Source: Hetaerina americana (lineage: Eukaryota > Arthropoda > Insecta > Odonata > Calopterygidae). From it: a stretch of 64,000 nt of DNA. Under the pieces are notes generated by a model, which was not told the DNA's origin, did no database searches, and was given only the letters and a program-made list of their open reading frames with translations. Below are positions 1 through 12,941 of this stretch, piece after piece. How positions within the stretch are numbered: the stretch's first letter is position 1; the number at the start of each line of letters is the position of its first letter. The stretch is from positions 49,071,013-49,135,012 of the forward strand of contig JAKTNV010000005.1 of NCBI GenBank assembly GCA_022747635.1. Reading direction: 5' to 3'. The position numbers and the translations under genes were made by a program.

Positions 1-3000
1 TAATGTATCTTTCATCTTCAGGAGGTAAACCAAGGTGATTATAAGGTTCTAAACTGTCCTAAATTATATTCAGGAGCAAAGCATCAAAAAGGGACACATG
101 AGGCATAGCACTGGCACATTAAATTATGTCTCAATCATCCTCATCGGGAGAGGAGGGGATCAGAAAAACCTAACAAAACATGCAATAACAGAAATTTATG
201 GACCGAAAGGAGTGCAGTTTCATCATGTAGAAAAGGTGGGCCTATAGGGAAAAGGAGATAAACTAAGGAAAGGAGGAGGATGAAGGAAAGTCTGCTTAGT
301 TCTCCGAATGAGTTGCCAATGGAGCAATTTTTTAAATGTCCAACATAATGACTGCTCTACCATCATCCACCACATGACATGTAGTTAATCGAGCACAATC
401 GAACTGCGGCTCACAGTGCGGAAATTCGATGCACTAGCCATCGATTCCACCCCATCCCCAAGAAAGGAGTTCTTACATTGGTTCATCACCATTGGACACA
501 TATCCATATCTGAAGGTTATGGCATTGGGAGTCGCTCGAGGAATCTTCCTTACATGACTGCTCACTTTCCTACGCAATTCCTCGAAACCAAGACGAACTT
601 TCCCCTGTCCTTTCCACCCTAGAAAACGAAAGCACTCAGTGCTCCATTGGTGACAGATAGACAGCGTAGTGCTTTCACGGTGATGAAGCAATCCCCTTGC
701 AATCGTTTCGGTCGTGATCGTTGGCCGGAACGTTAAAGACCGGGACAAACCCCCGCAGGTTTCGGCGGAGTATATTTTCTAGAAAGTTCGCGCCAGGTCT
801 CCCGCTGAGGATGCGGATCCGTGAGCAATGTGGAAGCCGAGACTTCACCTCGGGCGGCCATTCCATTTCAACGGAAGAGTTTTCTCACGCTGCGGGAACG
901 TTATGGGTTCCGGGGCTAATGGCAAGGCAGGAGAAAGGGAACAAGGGACTACTCTAAATCGAATCTAAAATCAGAACCTGACCGCAGTCTGAGTGACGAC
1001 CGAGGCCGTTGGCAAAGCCTTGTTTTGTTTTTTTTTTTCCATTTCGAAAAACTTTTCATTTCTCTTTGATGTTACGGCAAGACCATCGCTGATCAGTTAT
1101 TTATCACGGTCGAGAATTTCGCTCTCTCAAGCAGACTACCAGAACATTACAACCGCAACATGCATCTTACGTGTATGTTAGGGACGTGTCGGGGGTATTA
1201 AAAATGAATGATTTCTTTCCGTTAAATTTGTGTTTGTATACCAACTGCCACAAATTTAATCTTTTAACCATAGCCAAGTTATAAGAGATGCCATACGATT
1301 CGCTCGTGGGACTATGATTCAGATATCAATTTTTATTTTAATTTAACGGATAGAAGAAGGAACGTTCATGTAAAATTATTGCTAGTTCATGTAAAGAATA
1401 AATAATGAAGCGGGTATTCTATTAACAATGATTATTTAAGCAAATTAAATCAAAGAGTGCATACAAAAATTTCTAATATGACTTAAATTTATGACGGTCT
1501 TATGAATACTTCTCGAAATTTGAAATGAGCAAGGCAGGAATCTCACTTGATAGAATACATTTCAATCTTCGCTTCCTTCAATAAAGTCAATACGGTGATT
1601 ACTGAACCACCACAATAACCCATTGGTGGAATAAATGATCCTGTTCTCTGCCAATTTTTCCATTCCTCCTTAAAAATTGAGTTTGCTTTTAAGTGATAGA
1701 AAAATATCCAGGAGAGAACAGAAGATTTCATTTGACAAAAAGAACTTATATACCCAAACAGCTATTTTACTTTTGACGGTCAGCGAATTTTTCAAAAATT
1801 TGAAGTCTAATTAATCTTTAGGTTACTTCTATAAGGAGCGTTTTGAAGAAAATTGGCCTTTCCTTCACGGTGAAGCAGTTCTTATCGTTTATTTGTGGGA
1901 GGCGCGTAAACTCCGGAGGCCACAAATTCATTCACGAAAGCCAGGTAATTAGGGAAAGATATACGGTTACGAAGGCGGGCTGCAGAAAACCACAAATCGC
2001 TCTCCGCAAGGCACGTAAATGGATATTAGAATAACACCTAAATCCAAAAACTTAAACTGGACACCACTAATTGGTGCTGGACAGAGCTGTACATCTCCCA
2101 ATACATCCAATTTGTACGTTAGGGAGCGACAGTGCGTTTAGTAGGCCTATGAATGTTTACTAATTTAAACCACAGCATTTCGAACGTACAACAAGCCTGC
2201 CGCTACTGTGAACAAAGACGTACATGGTATACATATATAGGGTCAAGAATTCTTGGAAAAGAACCATCAAAAATAATTGACCGCGCACAAAGAATTCGAT
2301 AGTTGTTTCCTGGTAGCATTATTCGAATAATTAATAACAACTGAAAAGCACTACCACCCACAAAAAAGGGATACCTCCCATTCGATGGATGTCACCCTAT
2401 TGCTTATTAAGAGCGCGCAGCGGTCATAGTAAATATTTTTCACTGTTTCAAATATGCTTTTCAATCGAAATTAGCCGAATACCCTGTGTAAACACACGGC
2501 TGCGCTGGTGCAAGCAAGAAAATAATTATATTTTCGCGAAAGAAAAGACAGCATGCTACCTTTATACGACATAACAGCATACTATATAATAGAATAACAG
2601 CATATGCCTTAGATTTTTAACGAGCTTACGGTAGCTGACATTGAAGTGCTCTTCAAACAAAAGAAGGAAATCACGGCACCATACAAACCAAGCAGAAGTC
2701 AAAAAGACCTCTCAAGTGATCAAAATGGATTTCGCACATTAACAGTTCCAAGTTTCCAATGTTAGTACGAAATCTAATGCCTTATACAAAGCACGAAGCC
2801 TTTTCGGCTCCTAGAAATATCTCCATCCTAAATCCCAACGGTAAATCCCGCCAGCCAGCCACCCGTCCCCCCACAAAGGGATGACGAAGCACGCACCACC
2901 CAGGGTGGAATGGTGGTGGGGTGGGGGATGGGGAAGCGGGGGTGGTCACCCCCTGCTGGCTACCCCTCCCCTGCCCACACCCTCAGAGGTCAGACCACTC

Positions 3001-5639
3001 TCCGACTGGCAAACTGAGGGAAGGCAACAGTGGAGTGTGAGTGTGCACTTCCCCGGCGACCCTGAATCGATATCGCCCTTCGGCTTAAAGGTCAAACCGC
3101 CGGCCATTCACACGGACTTCCTAAGTTTTGTTATAGTTTCAGCGCTCATGCATTTGTTTGCGAAGCGGCCGGAGGGCCGATCCCCGGCCGCTTGCAAAAC
3201 TGCGCGGCGGTCGGAGAGTTAGCTTCCAGGCGTGCTTGCTTGCCCTCGCGAAAAGGCACGCACGAAAATGGATTGAGTGAGAATCCCATCTGTCTGTTTT
3301 TCTTACTAAAGTCAGTTCGAACGAAACCCACAGCCCAAGACTGAATGCACCCAAGTGCATTAGATATGGGAAAAATGGTTTTCGATCGGGATCCGAAAGA
3401 GCGTGATTCTGGCCTGAGTGACGCTGTTGTCAGATGTTTTCTAGGATTTCACCGAAAGAGTACGAAATAATCCCACCACGCTTCTTTTCAAAAAGGAGAC
3501 TATATTTGCGAGCTGATTGTTCGCTAAAAGCAGCTTTTATCACTTGCCTATTCACTTATGTAGGAGTATGAATTTAATTGTTTTACTCACATTGAAGAAT
3601 ACACTTCAAGTTTACGTTTCAAGACTTTTATTCTCCGTCGTATTGAACAGCGATAATCGGTTGATCAAAATCTAGTAATTCCTTTTGCAGCTATCGCCGA
3701 GACTATACAGCAAGTAACGGGTAGTCAACCATGAATTTGAAAATTTATGCTGAAGGTAGAGGGAAAAATAGCAATTGCAGTGGTCTTTTAAAATCTCTGT
3801 TATAAGCGCTGTTCACTTTATCTTTGCAATGTTGTGTAGCACAATATTTGAATAAATCACAAGTACTAACAAAGAATCAAATGTGGCTACGGTCTAATCT
3901 AATATGGCGATTGAGTGTAGTGCTATAAGGAATAAATGCGAAGACAGGGCACTCATAGTTAATTGATAGTACATTGGCATATAATGTTTTTTCATGCAAT
4001 GTTTCATGAATTCATCGCCAGGAGCCTTGAAGAAAGCGCTATAAAGTAAAAAAATACTACTTCGGAGCAAGTTGCATTTTTATCTGATCCAAAAATTAAC
4101 TGACATAAGCATGGCTATTCGGTAAAAATCAAAGGAATTACGAAGCACAAAAATACCCAGTTAAAATGAGATTCAATGTATTTGAAAAAAGAGAGATTGG
4201 CGAAGAAAAGCGCAATAGCTTTAGTGCTGAAAGATTGTCATTTTTTCCTCATTAAATAGGGCTGTGCACGTTTAAAATGAAAATCACCGCTTTCAATTTA
4301 CAATGGAAACGCATAGATCACCTCTGGGTTTAACGAGAGGGATTATTGTCCTCGTACATTTTAACGCCCGTTAAAACACGCCAATACAATACTACTATTT
4401 GTTTTGTACGACGAAGAAAATCTCTAACAAGTGCGAGTTTCTTAAGAGTAGTTTTGTCACATCCTCTACGTCTATTTCGGAAACACTGCTTGAACCTATG
4501 ACCTTTAGCCCAGGCGGAGAATAAACTTCTCGCCTGCTCGGTCAATTGTTCTGGCATTCAAGAGTAGGACAAGCCGTTAAGTTGCTGAAGCGCTTTATGG
4601 CTTGGCTAAGGTCCAACTGGAGTGAGACCCTTGTAATTTAAATAAATTATGCATAGATGTACATTTCAATTAGATCTGGGTCCACTGCCTGGAACATCAT
4701 TGTAACAGTCCCATTCCGCCGAACAGAGCGTTCAGAGTACTTTTATCTCCAGTATATTCTCAATTGTCCCTCGCGAAATCAAGTTTAATGGAGAGCAATC
4801 AGATTTCTAGTTTTAATATATATTTGCTATATTGCACTGCTTAAAAAATATTCAGTTATCAAATAAGGTCGTATTAGAAAGATAAACCACTGGTTAGCTC
4901 CCAATAAAATGTAACACATTTTGTAGAGTAAATTGTTCCTAAGAATCTCGCATAAATTTTAGTATGAGTCGGCAACATTCTAAAGATTACATCATTCATA
5001 TCATATAAAAACCAGTAATGCAGATATACGCACTTTCCTAAAAAATTTTAAACGACCAGAAAGATAAGTCAACCTAAATATCAAGCTACGGTCAAGTTCA
5101 CTATGAACGGATTTATCTCCCCATATATGAGAAAATTTCGTCTATAAATTACATAACATGGATGTAGAACTCACGCCCTTGCATTTAGCTAAAACTTTAT
5201 TTTTGTCCAAATGAAACATACGGAACAGGTACACGAAAGATTAAAAATGCATGTGTCTTCCCTAATGAGGATATCGTCAGAAATGTTGTGTAATAAAATA
5301 ATTATGAAAGTTAAAAACAGAAGGAAAGCCAACATATTAAAGAATTATTTTTAAGTAAAGGCATCCTTACAACAGCTAAAATATTCAAATATAACGATAA
5401 TACAAAAAAAAGAGCGGATGACAACGTAAAATGTACATTAAAGATAGTTTAATGAAGATACATGGCTTTAACAGTCATACAAAAATCCATTACATATTAG
5501 GTAATTAATTTAATGACTTCTTATTTAACTCATGGTCCTAATGTATTATTACTAAAGGGACTCAATAGCCGCAGTTTACATTATCTAAGAATATTCTTAT
5601 GCCTCCTTTATTCCTTAGTATGGCATGGGATCTTCGAAT
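1..5639. other. Unannotated AT-rich sequence
   Basis: No gene, transposon or RNA gene could be supported here. The open frames are short (at most about 113 codons), have no recognisable domains and often overlap on both strands. The only local structures noted are a modestly GC-rich stretch near 400-960 and the CpG-rich patch listed separately at 2850-3250. Confidence 0.5.
2850..3250. other. CpG-rich patch with a short perfect inverted repeat
   Basis: This stretch is much richer in G, C and CpG than its surroundings. It contains a perfect 10-bp inverted repeat, AAGCGGCCGG at 3163-3172 and CCGGCCGCTT at 3184-3193, separated by 11 bases. A 113-codon frame (2881-3222) crosses it but is low-complexity (runs of W, G and P) and does not look like a protein. 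It could be a small CpG island or a decayed GC-rich repeat. No TATA box or splice structure was found to decide. Confidence 0.35.
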
Positions 5640-5950
5640 GTTATACATGTGACATCGCGTATCGTGACGATTCCCCAACCCTCTTACAGTCACGACTTGG
5701 CACCAGCAGACTATTTCCTGTTCCCAAAAGTGAAATCCTCCCTCAAAGGACACCATCATGGGACCCTAAGTGCCATCAAAGAAACTTTTACGCATACCCT
5801 TTAGGACCTTCCAGAATGCGCTTAACAGGGAGCCTTCGAGTCTTGGAAAAGCCGCCGGCAAAACTGTGTCGACGCTCAAGGGACTCGTGCTTTGAAGAAT
5901 TATGAGGAATTGTAGCAATACCTAAAACAAATCTATTTGTAAACCATAGA
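5640..5950 (+). pseudogene. Mariner-like transposase C-terminal remnant
   Basis: Reading the plus strand across frames gives a piece resembling the end of a mariner-family transposase. SHDLAPADYFLFPKVKSSLK lies near 5685-5750 and corresponds to the family motif around the third catalytic acidic residue (consensus SPDLAPxD). After a frameshift, AFESWKSRRQNCVDAQG follows near 5825-5880, matching the usual tryptophan- and cysteine-containing C-terminus. The N-terminal DNA-binding domain and the first two catalytic residues are not visible, and no terminal inverted repeats were found. The fragment is not part of the neighbouring relic at 6290-6720, because it carries a different region in a different subfamily style. 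Identification as a mariner/Tc1-type transposase is fairly secure; the boundaries are not. Confidence 0.65.
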
Positions 5951-6289
5951 GGTAGGAAATATTAATTTTAAAACAAAGGGAAAGGATGATGGAAGGGGTT
6001 TATAAATGTAAATGCTCCCGTCTTTTGAAGAAAAACAACTGATCTATTTATAAGCTCCTCCCCCTTCAAATTGCACTGTAGAAATTTTTAAACCTAGGAG
6101 TGCGAAATAAAAATTTTAAAATTAAAATCGAAACGCATTACGAATAAATAAAATGTTGATCGGTCATGCCTTGATACCGGTACCGTAGTCTAAATAATAT
6201 AATTCCATTTCAGAGAACAACTGAGAATTGTACCAAGAATATATAAGAAGAGATAGGCAGTACACATCAGAATTGAAAAAACAATCCAT

Positions 6290-6720
6290 GCAGTAGGTAG
6301 TGGTCGGTTCTTCCACACCGAAGAAGGCGAAAGGTCATGCCGTCGGTTTTTTGGGACGCGGAAGGAATTCGGCGGATCGAATATCTTGAAAAATGTAAAA
6401 CAATATCATAGATTTGTGAAAGCAGACCTGGGGAAAAAATCGTTTTCCATCAGGGCAATGCACCTGCCCACATGACTATCTTGTCGATCGGAAAATTGAA
6501 AGGTTTGCACATTGAAGCGCTGGAACATGCCCCTAGTCTTGCCTCCCTCGGTTTTCCATCTCTTCCAAAAACTCTAAATGTTTCCCCGCAGGTCTACATT
6601 TTTGGTCCAATCAAAAAGCGATTGCGACAGTAGACTTTGCATTACTTCCGGAAGAACATACCAGAGACGACAAAATGGCACTGGAACACCGCTAGATGAC
6701 ATGTACTAAAATTAAAGGCG
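6290..6720 (+). pseudogene. Mariner transposase catalytic-domain remnant
   Basis: Plus-strand translation with frameshifts gives STPKKAKVMPSVFWDAEGI near 6310-6365 and IEYLEKCKT soon after. Next comes the block FHQGNAPAH near 6450-6480. In active mariner enzymes that block reads HQDNAPAH, where the aspartate is the second catalytic residue; here it is glycine, so this copy is dead. Later sequence (KGLHIEALEHAP, then a degraded serine- and proline-rich stretch) follows the usual order toward the third catalytic residue but is badly eroded. Neither the N-terminal helix-turn-helix region nor terminal inverted repeats were identified. The relic shares no close sequence with the mariner at 12942-14370 or with the 753-bp copies, so it is a separate, older insertion. 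Confidence 0.7.
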
Positions 6721-9180
6721 AATGTGTTAAAAAAGAAAACTTTTCTTTAAAACATAAATTGTCATTTTCATCGCCAGGCCGAGAATCTTGCAAATGACCC
6801 ACGTATCATGACACCGAGAACACCTTTAGCCTAAAACTCAGACATAAATTCAAGAGAAGTTAAATTTATTTCACAGTTTACTTCCGGATGCATTAAAAAT
6901 GATTCTTTTTTTCGATTAACTTTAAGCCTAATGCAGAAAGTAAATGACTTTGTTTCACGTTTAATTCAAGTTCTCTAGCGGAAAACATTTTCAATCTTAT
7001 ATTTTTTTCCATATTGCTCTTTCCATGAAATATCATCATAGTTAATACAATATAATCAGCATATGCTGTGTAACTCTCATGTAAACTCTAATTACGCAGA
7101 TCATTAACACATACAAAATAGAATGGATTGTTTAGACACCCATCCTTTTGAAACGATTGACCTCATGTCTTTATCGTCACCGCAATAGTTGTACAAGTAG
7201 AAGAATAAGTACCTGTGTTTGGAAATTCAATCATGTGTCAATATCGTAATTCTTGATTATCATAAACCTTTAAAATGACCTAGTAACAATGTTGGTATGA
7301 CTTTATTGGTACTGAAAGAATTGTAAACATTCTGCAAATAGGTAATTCATTCATTTGGTTCTTAGCCTAATAATTAATTATTTGGGATTGAAAAAAAATC
7401 TGTAGATGTATTTTATTTCGATAGTTTTGGACAATATCAACATAAATTATTCGATTTTAATGACGCTTGCTTTTGAATAGAATAAAGGTTTTATTCAGGA
7501 TTATAGTAAAAACTCATTAATGGATTACAGGGGACGGGATTATGGATGTCAACACGGGACTATAATTACATTTTTTACTGCGGATTTAAATTAATTACAT
7601 TGTACATTAAAAAGGCAAATTTGAAGCAGCTACAAAAACCTTTATTTTATTTTTACAAGCAGATTCCAAAAAGATAATAAGGCAAATTCAATATTAAGTT
7701 CCGAGTTTAAAACTAAGTGAAAAACTAAAGCTTATTTTTGTCTGAAAGATGAGATAATGTATAAATTATTCAAATCCAAATTTTCGAGTTATCAATGACT
7801 TCACACTCTAATGTGATAGTTAGAACACCGCAGTTTGATCTTTTCCAGTTGCAGCTTCATACGAGCAGCTCGTATTTAGCTCCGTAGGCAGCACTTAAGT
7901 AATCAATAACGTATGAAAAAACCTGACAGTGAAACGTTCGCCATTATAACCAAATGTCGAGGATTCGAATTCCGCTTCAGGCATGGACATCGGGTTACCA
8001 TTCATCTGGTTCAGTTGTTGACATTCCGGCGCAATATGACCAAACCCTTTGGAGTTTCTCGTTATCCCAATATCCCAAAGTTTGTGGCTTCTGAGATCGG
8101 CCTAGGGGATGGGTGCTCAATCTGAGGGGAAACCCGATGAAAAGCAAGGAACTCTATATAGGTCTAAGGTATACCAAGGAAACACGGGTCTCCGGGAGTG
8201 TCAATAAATGACAGGATATGAAGCGGGCAAATTGTATGGAGGAAACACAAGCGGGGGTGATCGTTCAAATATGAATTTCGGTTTTCATGTTTAAATCATT
8301 TTAATGAATCCATTAATTAAAGAAGTGTTCCAATTTTAACCAAATTTTTTTCTTTATTTAAGGACACTAGCCTCACTGAAATACTTTGTTACTTCGAATA
8401 AAATTCGGAATACCTAATTTTTCATCGTATAGTATCTACGTGGTTTGTTTTATGGGCCGAGTCCACTTGGATTAGGGTTAAAATTGATCAATTACAAGCT
8501 TTCAGAAATCATAAAAACAATACAGAATTAATAAGTATGCTTCCATCGAAATATCAAGAATACGAAGCTATTTCAAAACAGCATATGTTCGCTGCATGAC
8601 TACTAATACATACGCTACCGGTACCAGCTGTCTAGGATCAAAACAATAGGCGGCGATTTGAACAATAGATTAGCACTCGCTAAATGAATTGATGCTACTC
8701 TTTTTTAATAGGAGAGAGTTCTTCAGCCATAGTCGACTTGTTCATGCTGTTACAAACTATAAATTATGATAAGGCTGAAGAAATATCCATCAAAAGAAGC
8801 ATTTAAAAGTATTAATACTATGCATCTTGTATATGAGCATACAAATGTATAAAACATATATTTCCACCTGAAGTGGTGAGTAACACGCCCATCTGACAAT
8901 TAAGACTGTGGCTTCGAAGTCTTCCTTGGGTTATGGATGATATATAAACTGTTGTGACCTGAAATCTGGGAAATAAACAGCGTAAACTTATCGCGATGCA
9001 TGGCAACGGAGTATGGAGAGTAAAAAAAAATTATCTGACACCCTGACAATTTTTGCAAAAGGTTATCCGAAAAAATAATGTCCGTAACGACGTATTACAA
9101 CTCTATTATTAAGATGGAGTAAATTTTTTCCCTGCGATCCGTATTATTCAACGACCTATCGAAAATTGATTGCCAAAAAA
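6721..9180. other. Unannotated AT-rich sequence, possible weak SINE relic near 7900-8120
   Basis: Nothing coding was recognised. Around 7955-7985 the plus strand reads GGATTCGAATTCC followed by TCAGGCATGGAC. This resembles a Pol III B box and the start of the body of tRNA-derived SINEs known from insects. No convincing A box or cloverleaf could be drawn, so no separate feature is claimed. The rest is AT-rich with short spurious frames. Confidence 0.35.
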
Positions 9181-9640
9181 TTGGGGGCGGTGAGAGGTGA
9201 AAGGGCCGGATCAGGTCTGGAAAGCGTTCGAAGCGTCACCTGCCACACGTGAATGATGGTTTTAACAGAATGGGGAAGGGGTGTGGATCGACTGAGAGGA
9301 AGAAAGGGGAGGACTAGGAGGAATGGTGGGGGACAGAGGGGTGGAGAGAAATGCGAGCGGGGAGGAGAGTATGTTTACCCTCGCGGTCATTGCCCCTTCG
9401 GACCCATGTCACGCGAAAGCTGCCTGCGCGAGTGAGCGCGTCGTGACCTTGACCCCGAAACGGAGAATGCAGAATGCCTAGGAGATGGAGGTGGAGAGTG
9501 GGGAATAAGTGGAACGGTAGAGAGTGGAGGGGCATTGGGCCGGGTGGGTGATCGGGGGGCGGTGGGAGGTCGGGAGAGGGACGGGAGGAGGAGTATGGGC
9601 GGGGGAGAAGTCAGGGATGAACTCGGAAAATGGAGAGGGT
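9181..9640. repeat. Purine-rich (G/A) island
   Basis: The plus strand here is strongly biased to G and A, with long runs of GGA, GAG and GGG, interrupted near 9380-9470 by a short GC-rich mixed segment. Frames of 60 to 95 codons on both strands consist mostly of R, G and E, or of S, P and L on the other strand. That is what the base bias alone produces, so they are not annotated. Such tracts can form triplex or quadruplex structures. Confidence 0.5.
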
Positions 9641-12044
9641 TAATGAAATGTGACGACAGGGACAGTAATGACACGTGGTTGGGTAAAACAATTGAGCGCG
9701 AGATAAAACAAGCTAAAAGAGATAATTTAAGTGACCGTGGAAAACATTAAGCTCATTCAATAAACTTCACACACGTTTGTGGGAAGGATGCGTAAATTCA
9801 CCGCGGCCGTTTTATCAGTATGTAGTATGCGATTCGAAAAATTGCTCCCTAATTATAACCGATCGTATTTACCGTGGTGCTATTTTGAGGACTATCAGTT
9901 TATTTTAACACAATAGGTTAGTTTTAAACAAGAATCTAGTATAATTAAAACCTGTCTATCATTATTAAGCCATTGAAATAGAACCTGACAAAATGTTTCC
10001 TGGATATTAACAGATGCAAATATTATAAAACCTAAAATGTTGTCTGCACTTCGAAAATTCTTCAAGAAAATTAACATTAGACTTTTAAACGGAAATAAAT
10101 TTGAATATGACACTAACTCAAAGAAAACATTAATGAAAAGTGGCCAAAAGTGAGTGAAATTTGCAGCTCACCATAAGTAAAATATTATTATTTATTCACA
10201 TTGGTGTGTGCTAATATACCGCTTAGAAGTAATCATCGAAGAGATAAAATAACAATATAGGTGTTATATAAAAGCTAAGAGCATATTTATCATTTGCACT
10301 TTGTTCTATGGAGATTTGGGTTTAAATGATGGTGATTTGCAATATCCTGTTTTTGAAAGACTTTCCAACAATCGCATGAGAAGCAAAATTGGGAAAAGAA
10401 GTGCGAGCCATTAAATAATGTTGCCATTAAATGATGTTCTGTGATATTCGCCACCCGTGGAGCTTGAAGTATATATGGTAATATTTCGAAAAGATTGCAG
10501 ATTTATTGATTTAAATTGCAGTGTTACAGTGACTTTAGCGCAATCTCCTATTCTGTAGACAGGGAGCAATCCGATCCACGACTTACGAAGCTCAACCTCA
10601 CGAAAGAACTATATTTAAAGACATTAATCGCCTCTAAATTTTAAAATCCATTGAAATATCCTTGAACCTTCAGCTTTTAGATGAAAATTATACTCGTACG
10701 TTGTAGGCGGCAGCTGGAAATCAAATTTTAAGATTGGCAGATGGATGAGATGAGCCAAATCCTAGGGTAATCCTATAAAATAGGTAACATATTCCTTTCA
10801 ATTTCGTTCCCAGTCCGATTAGGAATACTGCGGCAGTGAAAAGTTCATGCAGCATCTCCTGATGATACTGCACTGTAGGAAACTCATGTTTGTGATTACT
10901 GAAGAATGAGTGTTGAGCTTCTGCTTTCCCTCTGCCCTTTCTAATATTAAGTTCTATTTTCTCTTAAGTTTCGTAAGAAATTGTTTTAGCAATTAAAAAA
11001 TATGATACTACAGAACTGTCGTTTTCCACCGTATGTTATGAAAATAGGGAAAAACTCAATGACATTTTGGAATTACATCATACGTAACATACACTATCTG
11101 GGGCACGATAATGATTCTTCACAACTCAATTTCGTCAACGTTATTAAAGTGAAGAATAAAAAAAAAACATTTTAACTTTTTTTTTCGCTGCCAAACCCGA
11201 CATAACGCGATCCCTGTTACTCCCGAAAATCATTGGAGCTTAGTCGGAAAGCCTTTGATCGCAAACTGTGCTCTAAAGGAAAATAACGTATCGACGTATT
11301 GGATAGCGATAGCGACAACGTACAAAAATGCTCAAAGATCGTGGCCTTGATACTAAATTGCACATTCAGCAAAAAATGTCAATAATTCAGGGACGTTGCG
11401 TGGAAGGTGTGATTAAACGGCTTACATGGTGAAACACGCAATACACCGCTGGAGCAAGAATGGATGAATATGAATGAAACTTGAATTTAAACATATCATC
11501 TTAGAACATCAACTCACAAGTTTATTTATTCACTAGTAATTCTTTATTTAATTTGAAATTTACGGTGATGTACAACATTCAAACGTGGCAATGTTGACGG
11601 TACATATTTGATGCCAGGTTTTTGACCATTTAAATATGAAAAATATGTTGAAATAGGGTAACACATTGTAATATTTTAAAGCAAGTATTGCAAAAAAAAT
11701 TCATGAACACTTACGGTTACATCCTAAGTCGTGCACCGTAAGGAACACCGCTCTCTTGTCTTGCTGAGTCAAATCACCCTGTGAAATGAGATTAAAGAAT
11801 GGAATTAGTACATGTTTTACGAGACAACAGGACGATCATGGCCTTAAATAAACAAAATCTTTCTTTAGAAAGATTCATTCACAAACTATCCACACATTTT
11901 TACTATACTAGAAAAATTCACAATATATATATATATATAAAGTAAACATTATTTTATTAGTAGAGTACTGTTCAAGTTAAGTTATGGGAATGATCATTGC
12001 TACATATATCAAATTCGTCTTAAAGTACAAATTGAAAACCCACA
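9641..12044. other. Unannotated AT-rich sequence
   Basis: No gene, RNA or transposon was recognised. A short (AT)n run lies at about 11923-11939. Confidence 0.5.
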
Positions 12045-12195
12045 CCACATTAAATTTTTACCTTTATTCATTCTGTCCAACATGCCCATCCTTTTCCTGC
12101 CCCTATCTCGCTTGCCTAATGTCATCTCCACCATTCCACCCCCAATCAACGTACTCAGAATTAACCTTTCCTGCTTCCTTTGGATGTATCCCAAA
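12045..12195 (-). pseudogene. LINE ORF2 C-terminal fragment, antisense to the neighbouring LINE
   Basis: The minus strand encodes GYIQRKQERL near 12160-12192 and, further along, LGKRDRGRKRMGMLDRM near 12065-12115. These resemble the segment after the reverse transcriptase in insect non-LTR retrotransposons, typically a G.ILR..ERL block followed by GRKR.GMLD.M. The plus-strand LINE just to the right ends with a similar KRIGMLDGMK segment near 14820-14845, so both probably belong to one family. This piece is inverted relative to that element and abuts its 5' side. Either a separate insertion or an inversion during integration would explain the arrangement. It is short and has no intact start or stop of its own. 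Confidence 0.55.
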
Positions 12196-12257
12196 AACCT
12201 CTCTCCTCCCCCACCATGCCCAGGAACGTACTTCTTCGCAGGTTTTATTTACTTACC

Positions 12258-12931
12258 TACTACAGAACTGGAACTACAGAGCAATAAGTTTGATTTCCTA
12301 TGCGGTTAAAGTGGTTCTCAGGATCATCAACAAAAGGATGGAAAGCAAGGCAAATCATTATTTAGGGGATGATCAGTTTGGTTTGAGGAAGAGGAGAGGT
12401 ACGCAAGATGCCATTGCAGCAATGGAGTCACTAATCGAGAAGAACATAGCATACAATCAGGAAGTATTTGCCTGTTTCGTATATTTCGAAAAAGCCTTTG
12501 ATAGAGTGTATTGGGAAAAACTAATGAGTATAATGCAGTAAATAGGAATAGATTGGAGGGACAGGAGGCTGATCCGCAACCAGTACATGTCTCAGACTGC
12601 TCAGGTGCGAGTGGGGAACGGGGAGTCCGGATGGGCAGTGTTAGGAAGAGGTGTAAGGCAGGGTTGTCCATTGCCACCGGTGCTGTTCGACGAATATGTG
12701 GAGGAAATGATTAAAGAGGCATGCGAAGAAATGGATGTAGGAATGAAAGTCGGAGGGGAATTCGTACAATCAGATAAGTTTGCTGATGACCAAGCTTTAG
12801 TTTGCCAGTCAGCCAAGGAGTTGCAAGCATTTCTGAGTGATTTGGAAATTCAGTACGATAGATACGGGATGATAATCAATATAATAAATCAAAACAAAGG
12901 TTGTGCCATTTTCCAGAAAGAAAAAGGCTAA
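12258..12931 (+). pseudogene. Non-LTR retrotransposon reverse transcriptase, 5' part, inactivated
   Basis: This segment encodes the reverse transcriptase of a LINE, the enzyme that copies element RNA at a chromosomal nick. Visible RT blocks in order are NYRAISLIS, then QFGLRKRRGTQDAI, then FVYFEKAFDRVYW (motif A), then GVRQGCPLPPVLF (motif B), then KFADDQALV (motif C, FADD form). One frame runs throughout, broken by a single TAA at 12539-12541. In motif A the catalytic aspartate expected before FEKAFD is tyrosine, a one-base change, so the enzyme would be dead even without the stop. The upstream endonuclease and ORF1 are absent, as expected of a 5'-truncated copy. The frame ends at 12931, where an inverted mariner interrupts the element; the 3' part resumes near 14385. 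The exact LINE clade cannot be fixed by eye. Confidence 0.85.
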
Positions 12932-12941
12932 ACTAAACATC

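Noticed and set aside
4330..4557. 75-codon basic frame on the minus strand
   Set aside because: R/K-rich but short and single, with no recognisable family or flanking structure.
7900..8130. Full SINE at 7.9-8.1 kb
   Set aside because: A B-box-like word and TCAGGCATGGAC are present, but the A box, cloverleaf and a second copy are missing.
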